Assembly: GCF_000376565.1 (NCBI RefSeq)
Contig: NZ_BARG01000089.1
Location: 1 to 64,000 of the forward strand
Length of the DNA stretch: 64,000 bases
Direction of reading: 5' to 3'
Source: Streptomyces hokutonensis
GTDB lineage: Bacteria > Actinomycetota > Actinomycetes > Streptomycetales > Streptomycetaceae
Shown: positions 55,952 to 64,000 of the stretch, piece by piece
How the letters are laid out: each line of letters opens with the position of its first letter
Position numbering within the stretch: the stretch's first letter is position 1
Notes under the pieces: generated by a model
Databases searched by the model: none
What the model saw: only the letters and a program-made list of their open reading frames with translations
What the model was told of the DNA's origin: nothing
Translations under genes and position numbers: made by a program

Positions 55952-56656
55952 TCAGCAGCCCGTGGCGCCCTTGAAGCCGCGGTGCAGGGCGACGATCCCG
56001 CCGCTCAGGTTGCGGTGGGCGACCTTCGACCAGCCGGCCTTGCGCAGGCGCTCGGCCAGCGCGGGCTGGTCGGGCCAGGCGCGGATGGACTCGGCGAGGT
56101 AGACGTAGGCGTCCGGGTTCGAGGAGACCGCGCGGGCGACCGGCGGCAGGGCGCGCATCAGGTACTCGGTGTAGACCGTGCGGAACGGCGCCCAGGTCGG
56201 ATGCGAGAACTCGCAGATCACCACCCGGCCACCGGGCTTGGTCACCCGGTACAGCTCGCGCAGCGCGGTGTCCGTGTCCTGCACATTGCGCAGCCCGAAG
56301 GAGATCGTCACGGCGTCGAACGTGTCGTCCTTGAACGGCAGTTTCGTGGCGTCGCCGGCCGTGAGCGGCAGCCAGGGGTGGCGCTTCTTGCCGACCTGGA
56401 GCATGCCGAGGGAGAAGTCGCAGGGGACGACATAGGCGCCGCTCTGGGCGAACGGCAGCGAGGAGGTGGCCGTACCGGCGGCCAGGTCCAGGATCTTCTG
56501 GGCGGGGCGGGCGTCGACCGCCTTGGTGACCTCCTTGCGCCATCGGCGGTCCTGGCCGAGCGACAGCACGTCGTTGGTGAGGTCGTACCGTTCCGCCACG
56601 TCGTCGAACATCGAGGCGACTTCGTGCGGCTGCTTGTCCAGGGATGCGCGGGTCAC
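55952..56656 (-). CDS. menG: Demethylmenaquinone methyltransferase
   Basis: A 234-residue SAM methyltransferase of the UbiE/MenG family. The signature YDLTNDVLSLGQDRRWR is near 24-40, the SAM loop DLAAGTATSSLPFA near 57-70, and RNVQD...ELYRVTKPGG further on. It C-methylates demethylmenaquinone in the final step. GTG at 56656; the longer frame upstream overlaps a terminator. With mqnC in this window it confirms a menaquinone-based chain made through futalosine. Confidence 0.92.
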   Translation of the reverse strand: MTRASLDKQPHEVASMFDDVAERYDLTNDVLSLGQDRRWRKEVTKAVDARPAQKILDLAAGTATSSLPFAQSGAYVVPCDFSLGMLQVGKKRHPWLPLTAGDATKLPFKDDTFDAVTISFGLRNVQDTDTALRELYRVTKPGGRVVICEFSHPTWAPFRTVYTEYLMRALPPVARAVSSNPDAYVYLAESIRAWPDQPALAERLRKAGWSKVAHRNLSGGIVALHRGFKGATGC

Positions 56657-56672
56657 GGGCCCATTGTGGCAG

Positions 56673-56707
56673 TACGGGCCGGGCACCCCGAAGGCGCCCG
56701 GCCCGTA
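56673..56707. terminator. 12-bp perfect hairpin after the polysaccharide operon
   Basis: TACGGGCCGGGC (56673-56684) and GCCCGGCCCGTA (56696-56707) pair perfectly. It lies between the acyltransferase stop and the menG start on the same strand, so it should insulate menG from the upstream operon. Confidence 0.8.
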
Positions 56708-56738
56708 GAACCCCTTATGAAAAGGAAGCCCCGAGACT

Positions 56739-58100
56739 TCACGACGGCAGGAGTCTCGGTTTCTTCTTCGCCGCCACGTCCTCCACCCAGCCGCACAGCA
56801 CGATGAAGACGGCGATGAGAATCCAGCCGATGCCGAACATGAACCACTGGCTCCCCAGCGGCAGCCACTTCTCGAAGGCGGGCACCTTCCAGAACTGGTC
56901 GGTCAGCGGCACCGCCAGCACGAGGGCGATCTCGTGCCAGAGATAGATCGTCACGGCCCGGGAGTTGAAGATCGTGACGACCCGGTCGAGCCGCTTGAAG
57001 CGGGTCAGCCAGGCGAAGTCGATGTTGAAGTAGGCCTTGGCCCACATCAGCAGCATGACGTAACCGGCGGACCAGTAGGTCTGGGCGAGCGGGCTCTCGT
57101 CCAGGTCGTAGGTGCCGCCGGCCTCGGCCTGGTGCGTGAACGCGTACCAGCCGCCGAAGACGATCGCGGCGACCGACAGCGTGACCACCAGGAAGGGCTT
57201 CAGCTTCTGGAGCACACCGTCACGGTGGGCGAAGCCGAGGATCCAGCAGAAGAGGTACGTCGACAGGTCCCACAGGGCGTTGCCGAAGCGGTTGTCCGGC
57301 CCCGACCACACGAACTTCAGGACCACGATCGGCACCAGCGTCAGCAGCAGCACCGGGATCGGCGCCTTGCGGAAGATCCACAGCAGCGCCGGAGACAGCA
57401 GCACGAACCACAGATACGTCCGCAGGTACCAGAGGATCTCCCAGGCCTGAAGACCCCAGGCGTTGCCCGGCGGATCCCCGACCGGCACCACCCAGAAGAC
57501 GATCTGCCAGCCCGGCATCCAGTCGTGGATCATCATCGCCACGACCACGAAGAAGCCCCAGAACCAGAACGGCGGCAGCAGCCTCCGCATCCGGCTCCTG
57601 ACCACCTTGAACGCGGGCCGCTCCAGCGACTTCGCCATCAGCGTCCCGGCCAGCCCGAACATGATCCCCATCGAGGGGAACACCATCCCGCACCAGGCCC
57701 ACCCGAAGGTGTGGTACGTCACCACCCGGATCAGCGCGACGGCCCGCAGGGTGTCGAAGTACCGGTCCCGGCCCGCCGGTTCGGGCGCGGCCTTCGACTC
57801 GGCAGCCTCCTCAACCACCTTCTCGCCCACCGGCTCCGGCTCGGAGTCCGTCTCGGCCTCCGGCTCCACCTCCGGTTCTACGACGGGAAGAGGCGCCGTG
57901 GCGTACACCGGCGGCCCGTAGTCGACGTACTGCGGAGGCTGTTGCTGCTGGTACGGCTGCTGGGGTTGCTGCGGTTGCTGATACGGGTACGGCTGCTGCG
58001 GCTGGCCGTACCCGTCGTAGCCGTAGGGCTGTTGGGGGTACTGGGGCTGTTGGGGCGGGCCGTAGCCACCCCCGTACCCCTGCTGCTGCTCCCAGGTCAT
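56739..58100 (-). CDS. Acyltransferase 3 family membrane protein
   Basis: A 453-residue membrane O-acyltransferase-type protein. Residues 1-75 are a Gln/Pro/Tyr-rich repeat tail, 75-125 an acidic stretch, and the rest about ten helices starting with RDRYFDTLRAVALIRVVTYHTFGWAW, which holds the family's conserved Arg and His. It probably adds acetyl or other acyl groups to the polysaccharide made by the upstream gene, whose stop it overlaps by four bases (ATGA). Confidence 0.82.
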   Translation of the reverse strand: MTWEQQQGYGGGYGPPQQPQYPQQPYGYDGYGQPQQPYPYQQPQQPQQPYQQQQPPQYVDYGPPVYATAPLPVVEPEVEPEAETDSEPEPVGEKVVEEAAESKAAPEPAGRDRYFDTLRAVALIRVVTYHTFGWAWCGMVFPSMGIMFGLAGTLMAKSLERPAFKVVRSRMRRLLPPFWFWGFFVVVAMMIHDWMPGWQIVFWVVPVGDPPGNAWGLQAWEILWYLRTYLWFVLLSPALLWIFRKAPIPVLLLTLVPIVVLKFVWSGPDNRFGNALWDLSTYLFCWILGFAHRDGVLQKLKPFLVVTLSVAAIVFGGWYAFTHQAEAGGTYDLDESPLAQTYWSAGYVMLLMWAKAYFNIDFAWLTRFKRLDRVVTIFNSRAVTIYLWHEIALVLAVPLTDQFWKVPAFEKWLPLGSQWFMFGIGWILIAVFIVLCGWVEDVAAKKKPRLLPS

Positions 58101-60499
58101 GAGCTCGCCCCCGCAGGTGTGCCGACCTCGCCGGTGCGCTTGAGTTTCTGCCAGCGCAGCCGGCCGCCGGTCAGGGCGGTGATGCTGGAGTGGATGAGGA
58201 CCAGGTACATCATCTGGCGGTAGGCCAGTTGCTGCAGCGGCATCATCAGCAGATAGCGGTACTTCTCCCGGTCCAGCCTGAACGCGTAGGCCGCGCACAG
58301 GAGTTGGATGCCGAGGACCGCGAACCACATCGCGAGGGACGCCCAGAAGTCGACGAAGATCATCGAGTAGACGGTGAAGACGTCGATCAGCGGGGCGAAG
58401 ACCGGCGTGATGATCTGGAAGATCACCACCAGGGGCATGCCGACCCGGCCGAAGCGGCCCGAAGGACCCTTGTCCGTAAGGGACTTGCGGTGCTTCCACA
58501 GGGCCTGCATGGTGCCGTAGGACCAGCGGTAGCGCTGCGACCAGAGCTGCTTCAACGAAGCCGGGGCCTCGGTCCAGGCCCTGGCGTGCTCCTGGTAGAC
58601 GACCCGCCAGCCCTCGCGGTGCATGGCGATGGTGATGTCCGTGTCCTCGGCGAGGGTGTCCTCGCTCATGCCGCCGACCTGGAGCACCGCCTCGCGGCGG
58701 AACGCGCCGATCGCGCCCGGGATGGTGGGCATGCAGCGCAGCAGGTCGTACATGCGGCGGTCGAGGTTGAAGCCCATCACGTACTCGATGTGCTGCCAGG
58801 CGCCGATGACCGTGTTGCGGTTGCCGACCTTGGCGTTGCCCGCGACCGCGCCGACCTCGGGGTCGGCGAAGGGCTGCACGAGCTGTCGTACGGTGTCGGG
58901 TTCGAAGACGGTGTCGCCGTCCATCATCACGACGATGTCGTAACTCGCGCTGCGCACACCGTTGTTGAGGGCGGCGGGCTTGCCCGCGTTCTCCTGGCGG
59001 ATGACGCGGACGTTGTCCATGCCGAACGAGCGGGCCGCCTCGCGGGCGATCTCCGAGGTGCCGTCCGAGGAGCCGTCGTCGACGACGATGATCTCGATCG
59101 GGTGGGTGCTCTTCGCCAGCGACTCGAGGGTGTTGGCGATGCACTCCTTCTCGTTGTACGCCGGGACGATGACGGTCACCGGGCGGGTGACGGTCGGACC
59201 CCAGCTGAACCGGCGTTTGTTGCGCTGTCTGTAGTGGCGGCGGGCGAGGATCAGCATCATCCCGAACCGGCTCATCACGGCCACGCCCACGACCGTGAGG
59301 CCCGCCGCGAGTCCCGGCACCACCCACTCGGCGACCATGACGGCGTAGATGAGCGCCTTGCCCTCGTAGAGGGTCATGCCGGTCGCCTCGCGGTGGGCGC
59401 CCTGCTGGATGGAGATCGTGCGGGTGCCGTTCTGGGTGCCGCCCGTGCCGCCGGCGGCCGAACCGACCGTCTGGCCGCCGCCGGGGGTGGTGCCGGCGGG
59501 CGCTCCGGAAGGTGCCGCGGAGGGCTGCGCGCCGGCCTCGACGGTGCCGGTGCTCGTCCCGGCGGCCGCACCCGCGCCCGCGCCGGCGCCCGTGCCGTTG
59601 GCCGCCCGCTCGGCGGAGGTGTTCTTGGCGATGGCGCCGCTCACGGTGGTGAACGTGTAGCCCTTCGCCTTCATCTTCTCGATGTACTGCGGCAGCGCCT
59701 TCATGGTCTGCGAGCGCACACCGCCGGCGTCGTGGAAGAGCACCGAGGAGCCCGAAGTCCCGGACGGCGTCGCCCACTTGATGATCTTCGCGACACCGGG
59801 CTGCTTCCAGTCGTCGCTGTCGGTGTCGACGAAGACGCTGGTGTAGCCGGAGGCGCCGAGCTTCTTGTAGACGGGGTAGCTGTAGTTGTCGATGGCGTCC
59901 GTCTCCGAGGAGTACGGCGCGCGGAACAGCGTCGTCGTGATGCCGGCCGCGCCCGCGAGGGCCAGCTGCGTCTGTTCCATCTCCCGCTTGATGCGGGCGT
60001 CGCTCTGGTAGGAGAGGTCGACGTGGGTGAAGGTGTGGATGCCCACCTCGTTGCCCTGCGCGACCATCTGCTTCACGATGCTCGGGTAGCGCGAGACCAT
60101 CGAGCCCACCAGGAAGAACGTGCCCGGCACGTCGTACTTCTGGAGGATCTTCAGGACCGTGGGCGTGTAGGTGGGGTTCGGGCCGTCGTCGAAGGTGAGG
60201 ACGATGGTCTTCTTCGGGATCGTCTGGGTGACCGGCTTGCCGTTGCGGAAGGTCAGGATCGGGCCGCCGTTGAGCACCTTGTCGGGGACCTTGCTGGCGC
60301 TCGCGCCGTCCCGGACGCGCTGGTCGCCGCCGACTTCCGCGCGCAGGTAGCCGTCGAGCAGCATCACGCAGGTGAGGCCGAGGAGAAGCAGCAGGGCGAG
60401 GATCACTCGGGGCCGTTGGAGCGCGGCGGCCTTGCCGGCCGCGCGCTCCATCCGAGTGGGGGCGCGTCGGCGCCCACGCGAGGGAGTCGTCGTAGTCAT
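58097..60499 (-). CDS. Polysaccharide deacetylase-glycosyltransferase 2 fusion protein
   Basis: An 800-residue bifunctional membrane protein. A membrane anchor at 32-48 is followed by an extracellular NodB deacetylase domain: TFDDGPNPT at 102-110 with Asp104/105, His155 and His159, RAPY 193-196, LFHD 254-257. A Gly/Ala/Ser/Thr linker covers 300-360. Then comes a processive GT2 domain with DDGSSDG at 474-480, DGD at 527-529, EDTD at 618-621 and QRYRW at 655-659, flanked by helices. This combination is known from enzymes making partly deacetylated poly-beta-1,6-GlcNAc (for example MatB-type). It likely builds a surface glucosamine polymer. Confidence 0.88.
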   Translation of the reverse strand: MTTTTPSRGRRRAPTRMERAAGKAAALQRPRVILALLLLLGLTCVMLLDGYLRAEVGGDQRVRDGASASKVPDKVLNGGPILTFRNGKPVTQTIPKKTIVLTFDDGPNPTYTPTVLKILQKYDVPGTFFLVGSMVSRYPSIVKQMVAQGNEVGIHTFTHVDLSYQSDARIKREMEQTQLALAGAAGITTTLFRAPYSSETDAIDNYSYPVYKKLGASGYTSVFVDTDSDDWKQPGVAKIIKWATPSGTSGSSVLFHDAGGVRSQTMKALPQYIEKMKAKGYTFTTVSGAIAKNTSAERAANGTGAGAGAGAAAGTSTGTVEAGAQPSAAPSGAPAGTTPGGGQTVGSAAGGTGGTQNGTRTISIQQGAHREATGMTLYEGKALIYAVMVAEWVVPGLAAGLTVVGVAVMSRFGMMLILARRHYRQRNKRRFSWGPTVTRPVTVIVPAYNEKECIANTLESLAKSTHPIEIIVVDDGSSDGTSEIAREAARSFGMDNVRVIRQENAGKPAALNNGVRSASYDIVVMMDGDTVFEPDTVRQLVQPFADPEVGAVAGNAKVGNRNTVIGAWQHIEYVMGFNLDRRMYDLLRCMPTIPGAIGAFRREAVLQVGGMSEDTLAEDTDITIAMHREGWRVVYQEHARAWTEAPASLKQLWSQRYRWSYGTMQALWKHRKSLTDKGPSGRFGRVGMPLVVIFQIITPVFAPLIDVFTVYSMIFVDFWASLAMWFAVLGIQLLCAAYAFRLDREKYRYLLMMPLQQLAYRQMMYLVLIHSSITALTGGRLRWQKLKRTGEVGTPAGASS

Positions 60500-60518
60500 G
60501 GCTGCGGTGGCGCTCCGG

Positions 60519-60911
60519 TCAGTGTGCGGTGGCTGAGGAGGACGGGGCCGCACTCGTGGAGGCGCCCGAAGGGATGTCGGTCGGAGCGCCGGTCGGAACA
60601 CCGGAGGGCGCTACGCCGCCTCTGCCACCGTTGGGGCCGTAGCCGCCCCCGGGGGCCGAACCGGCCTGGCCGCCGCCGAACGGCAGCAGTGAGGAGGGGT
60701 TCATGGAGATGCCCCAGCCCATGAACGCCATGCCGAGTACGAACGCGTACCCCAGGCAGACGGTGCCCATGAGGAGGCCGATCCGGCGCAGCACCTTTGA
60801 CCGGCGGCCGGAGTTGTCAACGAACACGGGGCCTTCTGCGGACCCGTTGCCGGCTTTGCGGCGGCGACCGCGCGCAGAGGCGTGGTTATCGATGGCGGAC
60901 TCGGATTGCAT
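60519..60911 (-). CDS. Small membrane protein of the polysaccharide operon
   Basis: A 130-residue protein with a basic cytoplasmic start, one or two hydrophobic segments (RIGLLMGTVCLGYAFVLGMAF, about 43-64) and a Gly/Pro/Ser/Ala-rich external tail. No family recognised. It is the first gene of the operon, 19 bases before the deacetylase-glycosyltransferase gene, and so may be an assembly or localisation partner. Confidence 0.65.
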   Translation of the reverse strand: MQSESAIDNHASARGRRRKAGNGSAEGPVFVDNSGRRSKVLRRIGLLMGTVCLGYAFVLGMAFMGWGISMNPSSLLPFGGGQAGSAPGGGYGPNGGRGGVAPSGVPTGAPTDIPSGASTSAAPSSSATAH

Positions 60912-61229
60912 TCCCCAGACATTAGGCCGCCTTTATGTGACCAAAACTCTGGTTCTCTTGTGAGCCCGCCAAGAAAAACTCCGCAACCTGTGTCTTTTCT
61001 TAGAGAACCCAGGAAATGCCTTATGAACGGCCGGTGTCAGTAGTGTCCTCAATCTTCCGCTTCGTCGCCCGACTTGACCGTTTCGAGCTTCGATACCCGT
61101 GGGTTTCCTATGTTTCCTCTGTCTTCGTAAGACACAGCCCCATGTGCTTCATTTAGGCTTCGGAAACCGACTCTGTTTCCATCCTGAGACAGAAATCACC
61201 GTCCCGAGACGGAAAGGGTGCATGCTCAT
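60912..61229. other. AT-richer divergent intergenic region with short repeats
   Basis: This 318-base interval separates the polysaccharide operon from the GH18 gene. GGAAAC/GTTTCC form an inverted repeat around 61161-61179. GAGACAGAAA and GAGACGGAAA are near-direct repeats about 18 bases apart just before the GH18 ribosome site (GGAAAGGG). No gene is supported; both promoters must lie here, but I could not fix them. Confidence 0.45.
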
Positions 61230-62276
61230 ATGAGGAGTTTCCTGAAACCGGCGGCCGGGCTCACCTGCTTGTTTGCCCTGACGGTCACCGGCTGCTCCTC
61301 GAGCTCCGACGACTCGTCCGACGCGGCCCCGTCGGCGACCCGGGAGGCGAGTACGAGCCCCGCCGAAAGCGCCTCCCCGACGCCGTCGGACTCGTCGTCG
61401 AGCACGTCCTACGCGCCGTACGTCAGCGTCACGACCGCGGACGACACGGACAGCACGGGGTCGCCGTCGACGTACAACCTCGCTTTCGCCATCGCCAAGG
61501 GCAGCACCTGTACGCCGGAGTGGAACGGTACGACCGCGATCGGCAACGCGGCCGTGAAGTCCCGGATCGCGGCGCTCAAGACGTCCGGCGCGACCGTCCG
61601 CGTCTCCTTCGGCGGGGCGTCCGGCAAGGAGCTGGCCGAGACCTGCACGAGTGTCACCGCGCTCGCGAAGGCCTACGGCGAGGCGCTGGACGCGGCGGGT
61701 TCCACCCAGGCCGACTTCGACATCGAGGGCGACACGCTCACCGACTCGGCGTCGGTCGCCCTGCGGTCCAAGGCGATAGCCGCGCTCCAGAAGGAACGCA
61801 CCGACCTCAAGGTGTCCTTCACGCTGCCCGTGATGCCGTCCGGGCTCGACTCGGACAGCCTGGCGCTGCTGGAGTCCGCGAACGACAACGCGGTCCAGGT
61901 CTCGACGGTCAACATCATGACGATGAATTACGGCGAGTCGTACACCAAGGACATGGGCGACTACGCGATCACGTCCGCCACGGCCACGCACACCCAGTTG
62001 AAGAAGGTCTTCGGGCTTTCGGACGCCGGGGCGTGGCAGGGGATGGCGCTCACCTCGATGATCGGGGTGAACGATGTTTCCGGTGAGACGTTTTCGCTCT
62101 CGGACGCGGCGCAGGTGCGGACGTTTGCCGAGGAGAAGGAGATCGCGTGGGTGTCGATGTGGTCGACGTTTCGGGATCAGCAGTGTGAGAGCGGGTCGTC
62201 CGATGATGATGCGGCGACTGACTGCAGTGGGGTGACGCAGAGTTCGGGGGCGTTCGGGGAAGCGTTTGCCGGGTGA
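61230..62276 (+). CDS. GH18 chitinase-like lipoprotein
   Basis: A 348-residue secreted lipoprotein (lipobox TVTGC, Cys22) with a Ser/Asp/Pro linker to about residue 65. The rest is a family 18 barrel: VRVSFGGASG is the substrate-lining strand and DFDIEG (D162, D164, E166) the catalytic DxDxE motif. The acid Glu166 is present, so it may be an active chitinase or endo-N-acetylglucosaminidase at the cell surface. ATG 61230 follows GGAAAGGG; GTG 61218 is an alternative. It lies divergent from the glucosamine-polymer operon. Confidence 0.85.
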   Translation: MRSFLKPAAGLTCLFALTVTGCSSSSDDSSDAAPSATREASTSPAESASPTPSDSSSSTSYAPYVSVTTADDTDSTGSPSTYNLAFAIAKGSTCTPEWNGTTAIGNAAVKSRIAALKTSGATVRVSFGGASGKELAETCTSVTALAKAYGEALDAAGSTQADFDIEGDTLTDSASVALRSKAIAALQKERTDLKVSFTLPVMPSGLDSDSLALLESANDNAVQVSTVNIMTMNYGESYTKDMGDYAITSATATHTQLKKVFGLSDAGAWQGMALTSMIGVNDVSGETFSLSDAAQVRTFAEEKEIAWVSMWSTFRDQQCESGSSDDDAATDCSGVTQSSGAFGEAFAG

Positions 62277-62300
62277 CGGGTGCGTTGCCGAGTGACGGTG

Positions 62301-62362
62301 CGTTGTGGCTGTGCGCGCCCACGCGGCGGAGCCGCACAATGTCACAGCCCCGCGCCCCTATT
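62301..62362. repeat. Streptomyces intergenic repeat with terminator-like hairpin
   Basis: GGCTGTG (62307-62313) pairs with CACAGCC (62343-62349); an inner GCGGC/GCCGC stem fits inside. The sequence ends CCCCGCGCCCCTA, shared with the trailer at about 10490. It separates two convergent genes and probably stops both transcripts. Confidence 0.6.
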
Positions 62363-62366
62363 TAAC

Positions 62367-62771
62367 TCAGCGGAGTCTGTGAACTAGCCGACCTGCGCAC
62401 ACCGTTGCAACGCAAGCGCCGGCCTCGTCGAATACGGCGAGGTCGGCTCGGCCACGGTCGGCGGCGGTTGGGTGCGGGAGGATCTGGACGTCGTTCCGTT
62501 TCGCCGCCGAGCGGAGTTCGGCCGAGTCGACGTGCTTCTCCAGGACAGCCGTCGCGCCCGACTTGAGGACGGCGTGGATCCGCTCCCGTGGGCTCGGGGC
62601 GTCCGGGAGTGGGCCCTCGTGGACGCGGGCCGGGCCCAGGACGCCCGGCCAACTCCGCACCCGGGCGCCGGGAAAGCGGGCCCGGATGTCCGCCAGGGTC
62701 CCGACGCCCGCGATCCGGGCCCCCTCGACGGCCACGGCCCCGCCCTCGTCCGCCGTGTGAATCGTCAGCAC
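62367..62771 (-). CDS. Small imidazolonepropionase-like domain protein
   Basis: A 134-residue protein. The start (LTIHTADEGGAVAVEGARIAGVG) and the end (RADLAVFDEAGACVATVCAGRLVHRL) match the two halves of the beta-sandwich domain of amidohydrolases such as imidazolonepropionase and adenosine deaminase-like enzymes. The central metal-binding barrel is missing. It cannot be a normal amidohydrolase. It lies seven bases after mqnC and is probably co-translated, but its role is unknown. Confidence 0.7.
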   Translation of the reverse strand: MLTIHTADEGGAVAVEGARIAGVGTLADIRARFPGARVRSWPGVLGPARVHEGPLPDAPSPRERIHAVLKSGATAVLEKHVDSAELRSAAKRNDVQILPHPTAADRGRADLAVFDEAGACVATVCAGRLVHRLR

Positions 62772-62778
62772 GGCAGCC

Positions 62779-63978
62779 CTAGTTGGCGGACAGGAGCTTC
62801 AACTCGGGGTGGGCCGTGCCGCCTTCGATCGCCGTGGACGAGATGTGGGACATGACCCGCTCGTCGACGGGGTCGTTCGCCGGGTCGTCGTGGACGACGA
62901 TGTGCTCGTAGGTGGTGGTGCGCTGGGCCGGGACGCGGCCCGCCTTGCGGATCAGGTCGATGATCTCCAGGCGGTTGGAGCGGTGCTTGGCGCCGGCCGA
63001 GGAGACGACGTTCTCCTCCAGCATGATCGAGCCGAGGTCGTCCGCGCCGTAGTGCAGGGAGAGTTGGCCGACCTCCTTGCCGGTGGTGAGCCAACTGCCC
63101 TGGATGTGGGCCACGTTGTCCATGAAGAGCCGGGCGATGGCGATCATGCGCAGGTACTCGAAGAGCGTGGCCTGCGTGCGGCCCTTGAGGTGGTTGTTCT
63201 CGGGCTGGTAGGTGTACGGGATGAAGGCCCGGAAGCCGCCCGTCCGGTCCTGGACGTCACGGATCATCCGCAGGTGCTCGATGCGCTCGGCGTTGGTCTC
63301 GCCGGTGCCCATGAGCATGGTCGACGTGGACTCGACGCCCAGCCCGTGCGCGGTCTCCATGATCTCCAGCCAGCGCTCGCCGGACTCCTTGAGGGGCGCG
63401 ATGGCCTTGCGGGGGCGCGCGGGGAGGAGTTCCGCTCCGGCGCCGGCGAAGGAGTCCAGACCGGCCGCGTGGATCCGCGAGATGGCCTCCTCGACGGAGA
63501 CCTTCGAGATGCGGGCCATGTGCTCGACCTCGGACGCGCCGAGGGAGTGGATGACCAGCTGGGGGTACGCGGCCTTGATCGCGGCGAAGTGCTTCTCGTA
63601 GTACTCGACGCCGAAGTCCGGGTGGTGGCCGCCCTGGAACATGATCTGCGTGCCGCCGAGTTCGACGGTCTCGGCGCAGCGGCGCAGGATGTCGTCGAGG
63701 TCACGCGTCCAGCCCTTGGCGGTGTCCTTGGGGGCCGCGTAGAAGGCGCAGAACTTGCACGCCGTGACGCACACGTTCGTGTAGTTGATGTTCCGCTCGA
63801 TGATGTACGTCGCGATGTGCTCCGTACCCGCGTACCGCCGCTTGCGTACGGCGTCGGCGGCGGCGCCGAGCGCGTGCAGCGGGGCGTCGCGGTAGAGGTC
63901 GAGCGCCTCTTCGGGGGTGATGCGCCCGCCCTCGGCGGCACGGTCGAGGACGGACTGAAGCTCGGCCTTCTCGGTCAC
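62779..63978 (-). CDS. mqnC: Cyclic dehypoxanthinyl futalosine synthase
   Basis: A 399-residue radical SAM enzyme with cluster ligands Cys70, 74 and 77 (CVTACKFCAF). The family text around it (NINYTNVC, ELGGTQIMFQGGHHPDFG) fits MqnC, as does the length. It cyclises dehypoxanthine futalosine in the futalosine route to menaquinone used by Streptomyces. GTG start at 63978. Confidence 0.93.
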   Translation of the reverse strand: MTEKAELQSVLDRAAEGGRITPEEALDLYRDAPLHALGAAADAVRKRRYAGTEHIATYIIERNINYTNVCVTACKFCAFYAAPKDTAKGWTRDLDDILRRCAETVELGGTQIMFQGGHHPDFGVEYYEKHFAAIKAAYPQLVIHSLGASEVEHMARISKVSVEEAISRIHAAGLDSFAGAGAELLPARPRKAIAPLKESGERWLEIMETAHGLGVESTSTMLMGTGETNAERIEHLRMIRDVQDRTGGFRAFIPYTYQPENNHLKGRTQATLFEYLRMIAIARLFMDNVAHIQGSWLTTGKEVGQLSLHYGADDLGSIMLEENVVSSAGAKHRSNRLEIIDLIRKAGRVPAQRTTTYEHIVVHDDPANDPVDERVMSHISSTAIEGGTAHPELKLLSAN

Positions 63979-64000
63979 CGGGAGGTCCCTTTCGTCAAGG

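Overview
The window is a piece of a Streptomyces-type actinobacterial chromosome. The signs are very high GC, GTG starts, dense 4-nt start/stop overlaps, a complete 14-gene nuo operon, the futalosine-pathway gene mqnC, menG and a menaquinone reductase-like gene near complex I, a Streptomyces-type c-di-AMP riboswitch, and small intergenic repeats typical of the genus. No rRNA, tRNA, CRISPR array, prophage or insertion sequence was seen. The content looks like vertically inherited core to sub-core chromosome.

Layout from left to right. 1-5.8 kb: a flavodoxin-fold reductase behind a near-consensus promoter, a LolA-like/ABC exporter operon, a secreted-repeat lipoprotein and a long-chain polyprenyl diphosphate synthase. 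5.8-11.3 kb: a POT peptide transporter, a CocE-type hydrolase, a riboswitch-controlled lytic transglycosylase and a Cof-type HAD phosphatase. 11.4-19.1 kb: a galactan-use locus with a LacI regulator, an ABC sugar importer, a GH42 beta-galactosidase and a GH53 endo-galactanase, arranged divergently. 19.2-24.7 kb: an uncharacterised ATP-grasp/flavoprotein pair, fumarylacetoacetase, a GC-rich tandem-repeat tract and an orphan M56 peptidase.

24.8-32.4 kb holds the most unusual block. A GntR regulator is followed by an AprB-like diferredoxin, a substrate-binding lipoprotein with a NosL-like tail, a permease, an ATPase with an octapeptide-repeat N-terminus, and a 1014-residue AprA-like flavoprotein fused to HEAT repeats. 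The parts suggest uptake plus redox processing of a small, probably sulfur-containing compound by an enzyme related to adenylylsulfate reductase. The substrate is not known from sequence.

32.4-51.3 kb: recQ, a small secreted protein, and nuoA-N on the minus strand with a Rex-like operator upstream. 51.9-64 kb: an NlpC/P60 hydrolase, peptide deformylase, a geranylgeranyl-reductase-family flavoprotein (MenJ-like), a GNAT acetyltransferase, a PASTA protein, menG, an extracellular-polysaccharide operon (membrane protein, deacetylase-glycosyltransferase fusion, acyltransferase), a GH18 lipoprotein, a small imidazolonepropionase-like protein and mqnC. Respiratory menaquinone is a recurring theme: prenyl tail synthesis, futalosine-route headgroup synthesis, C-methylation, side-chain reduction and the complex I that uses the quinone all lie within 64 kb.
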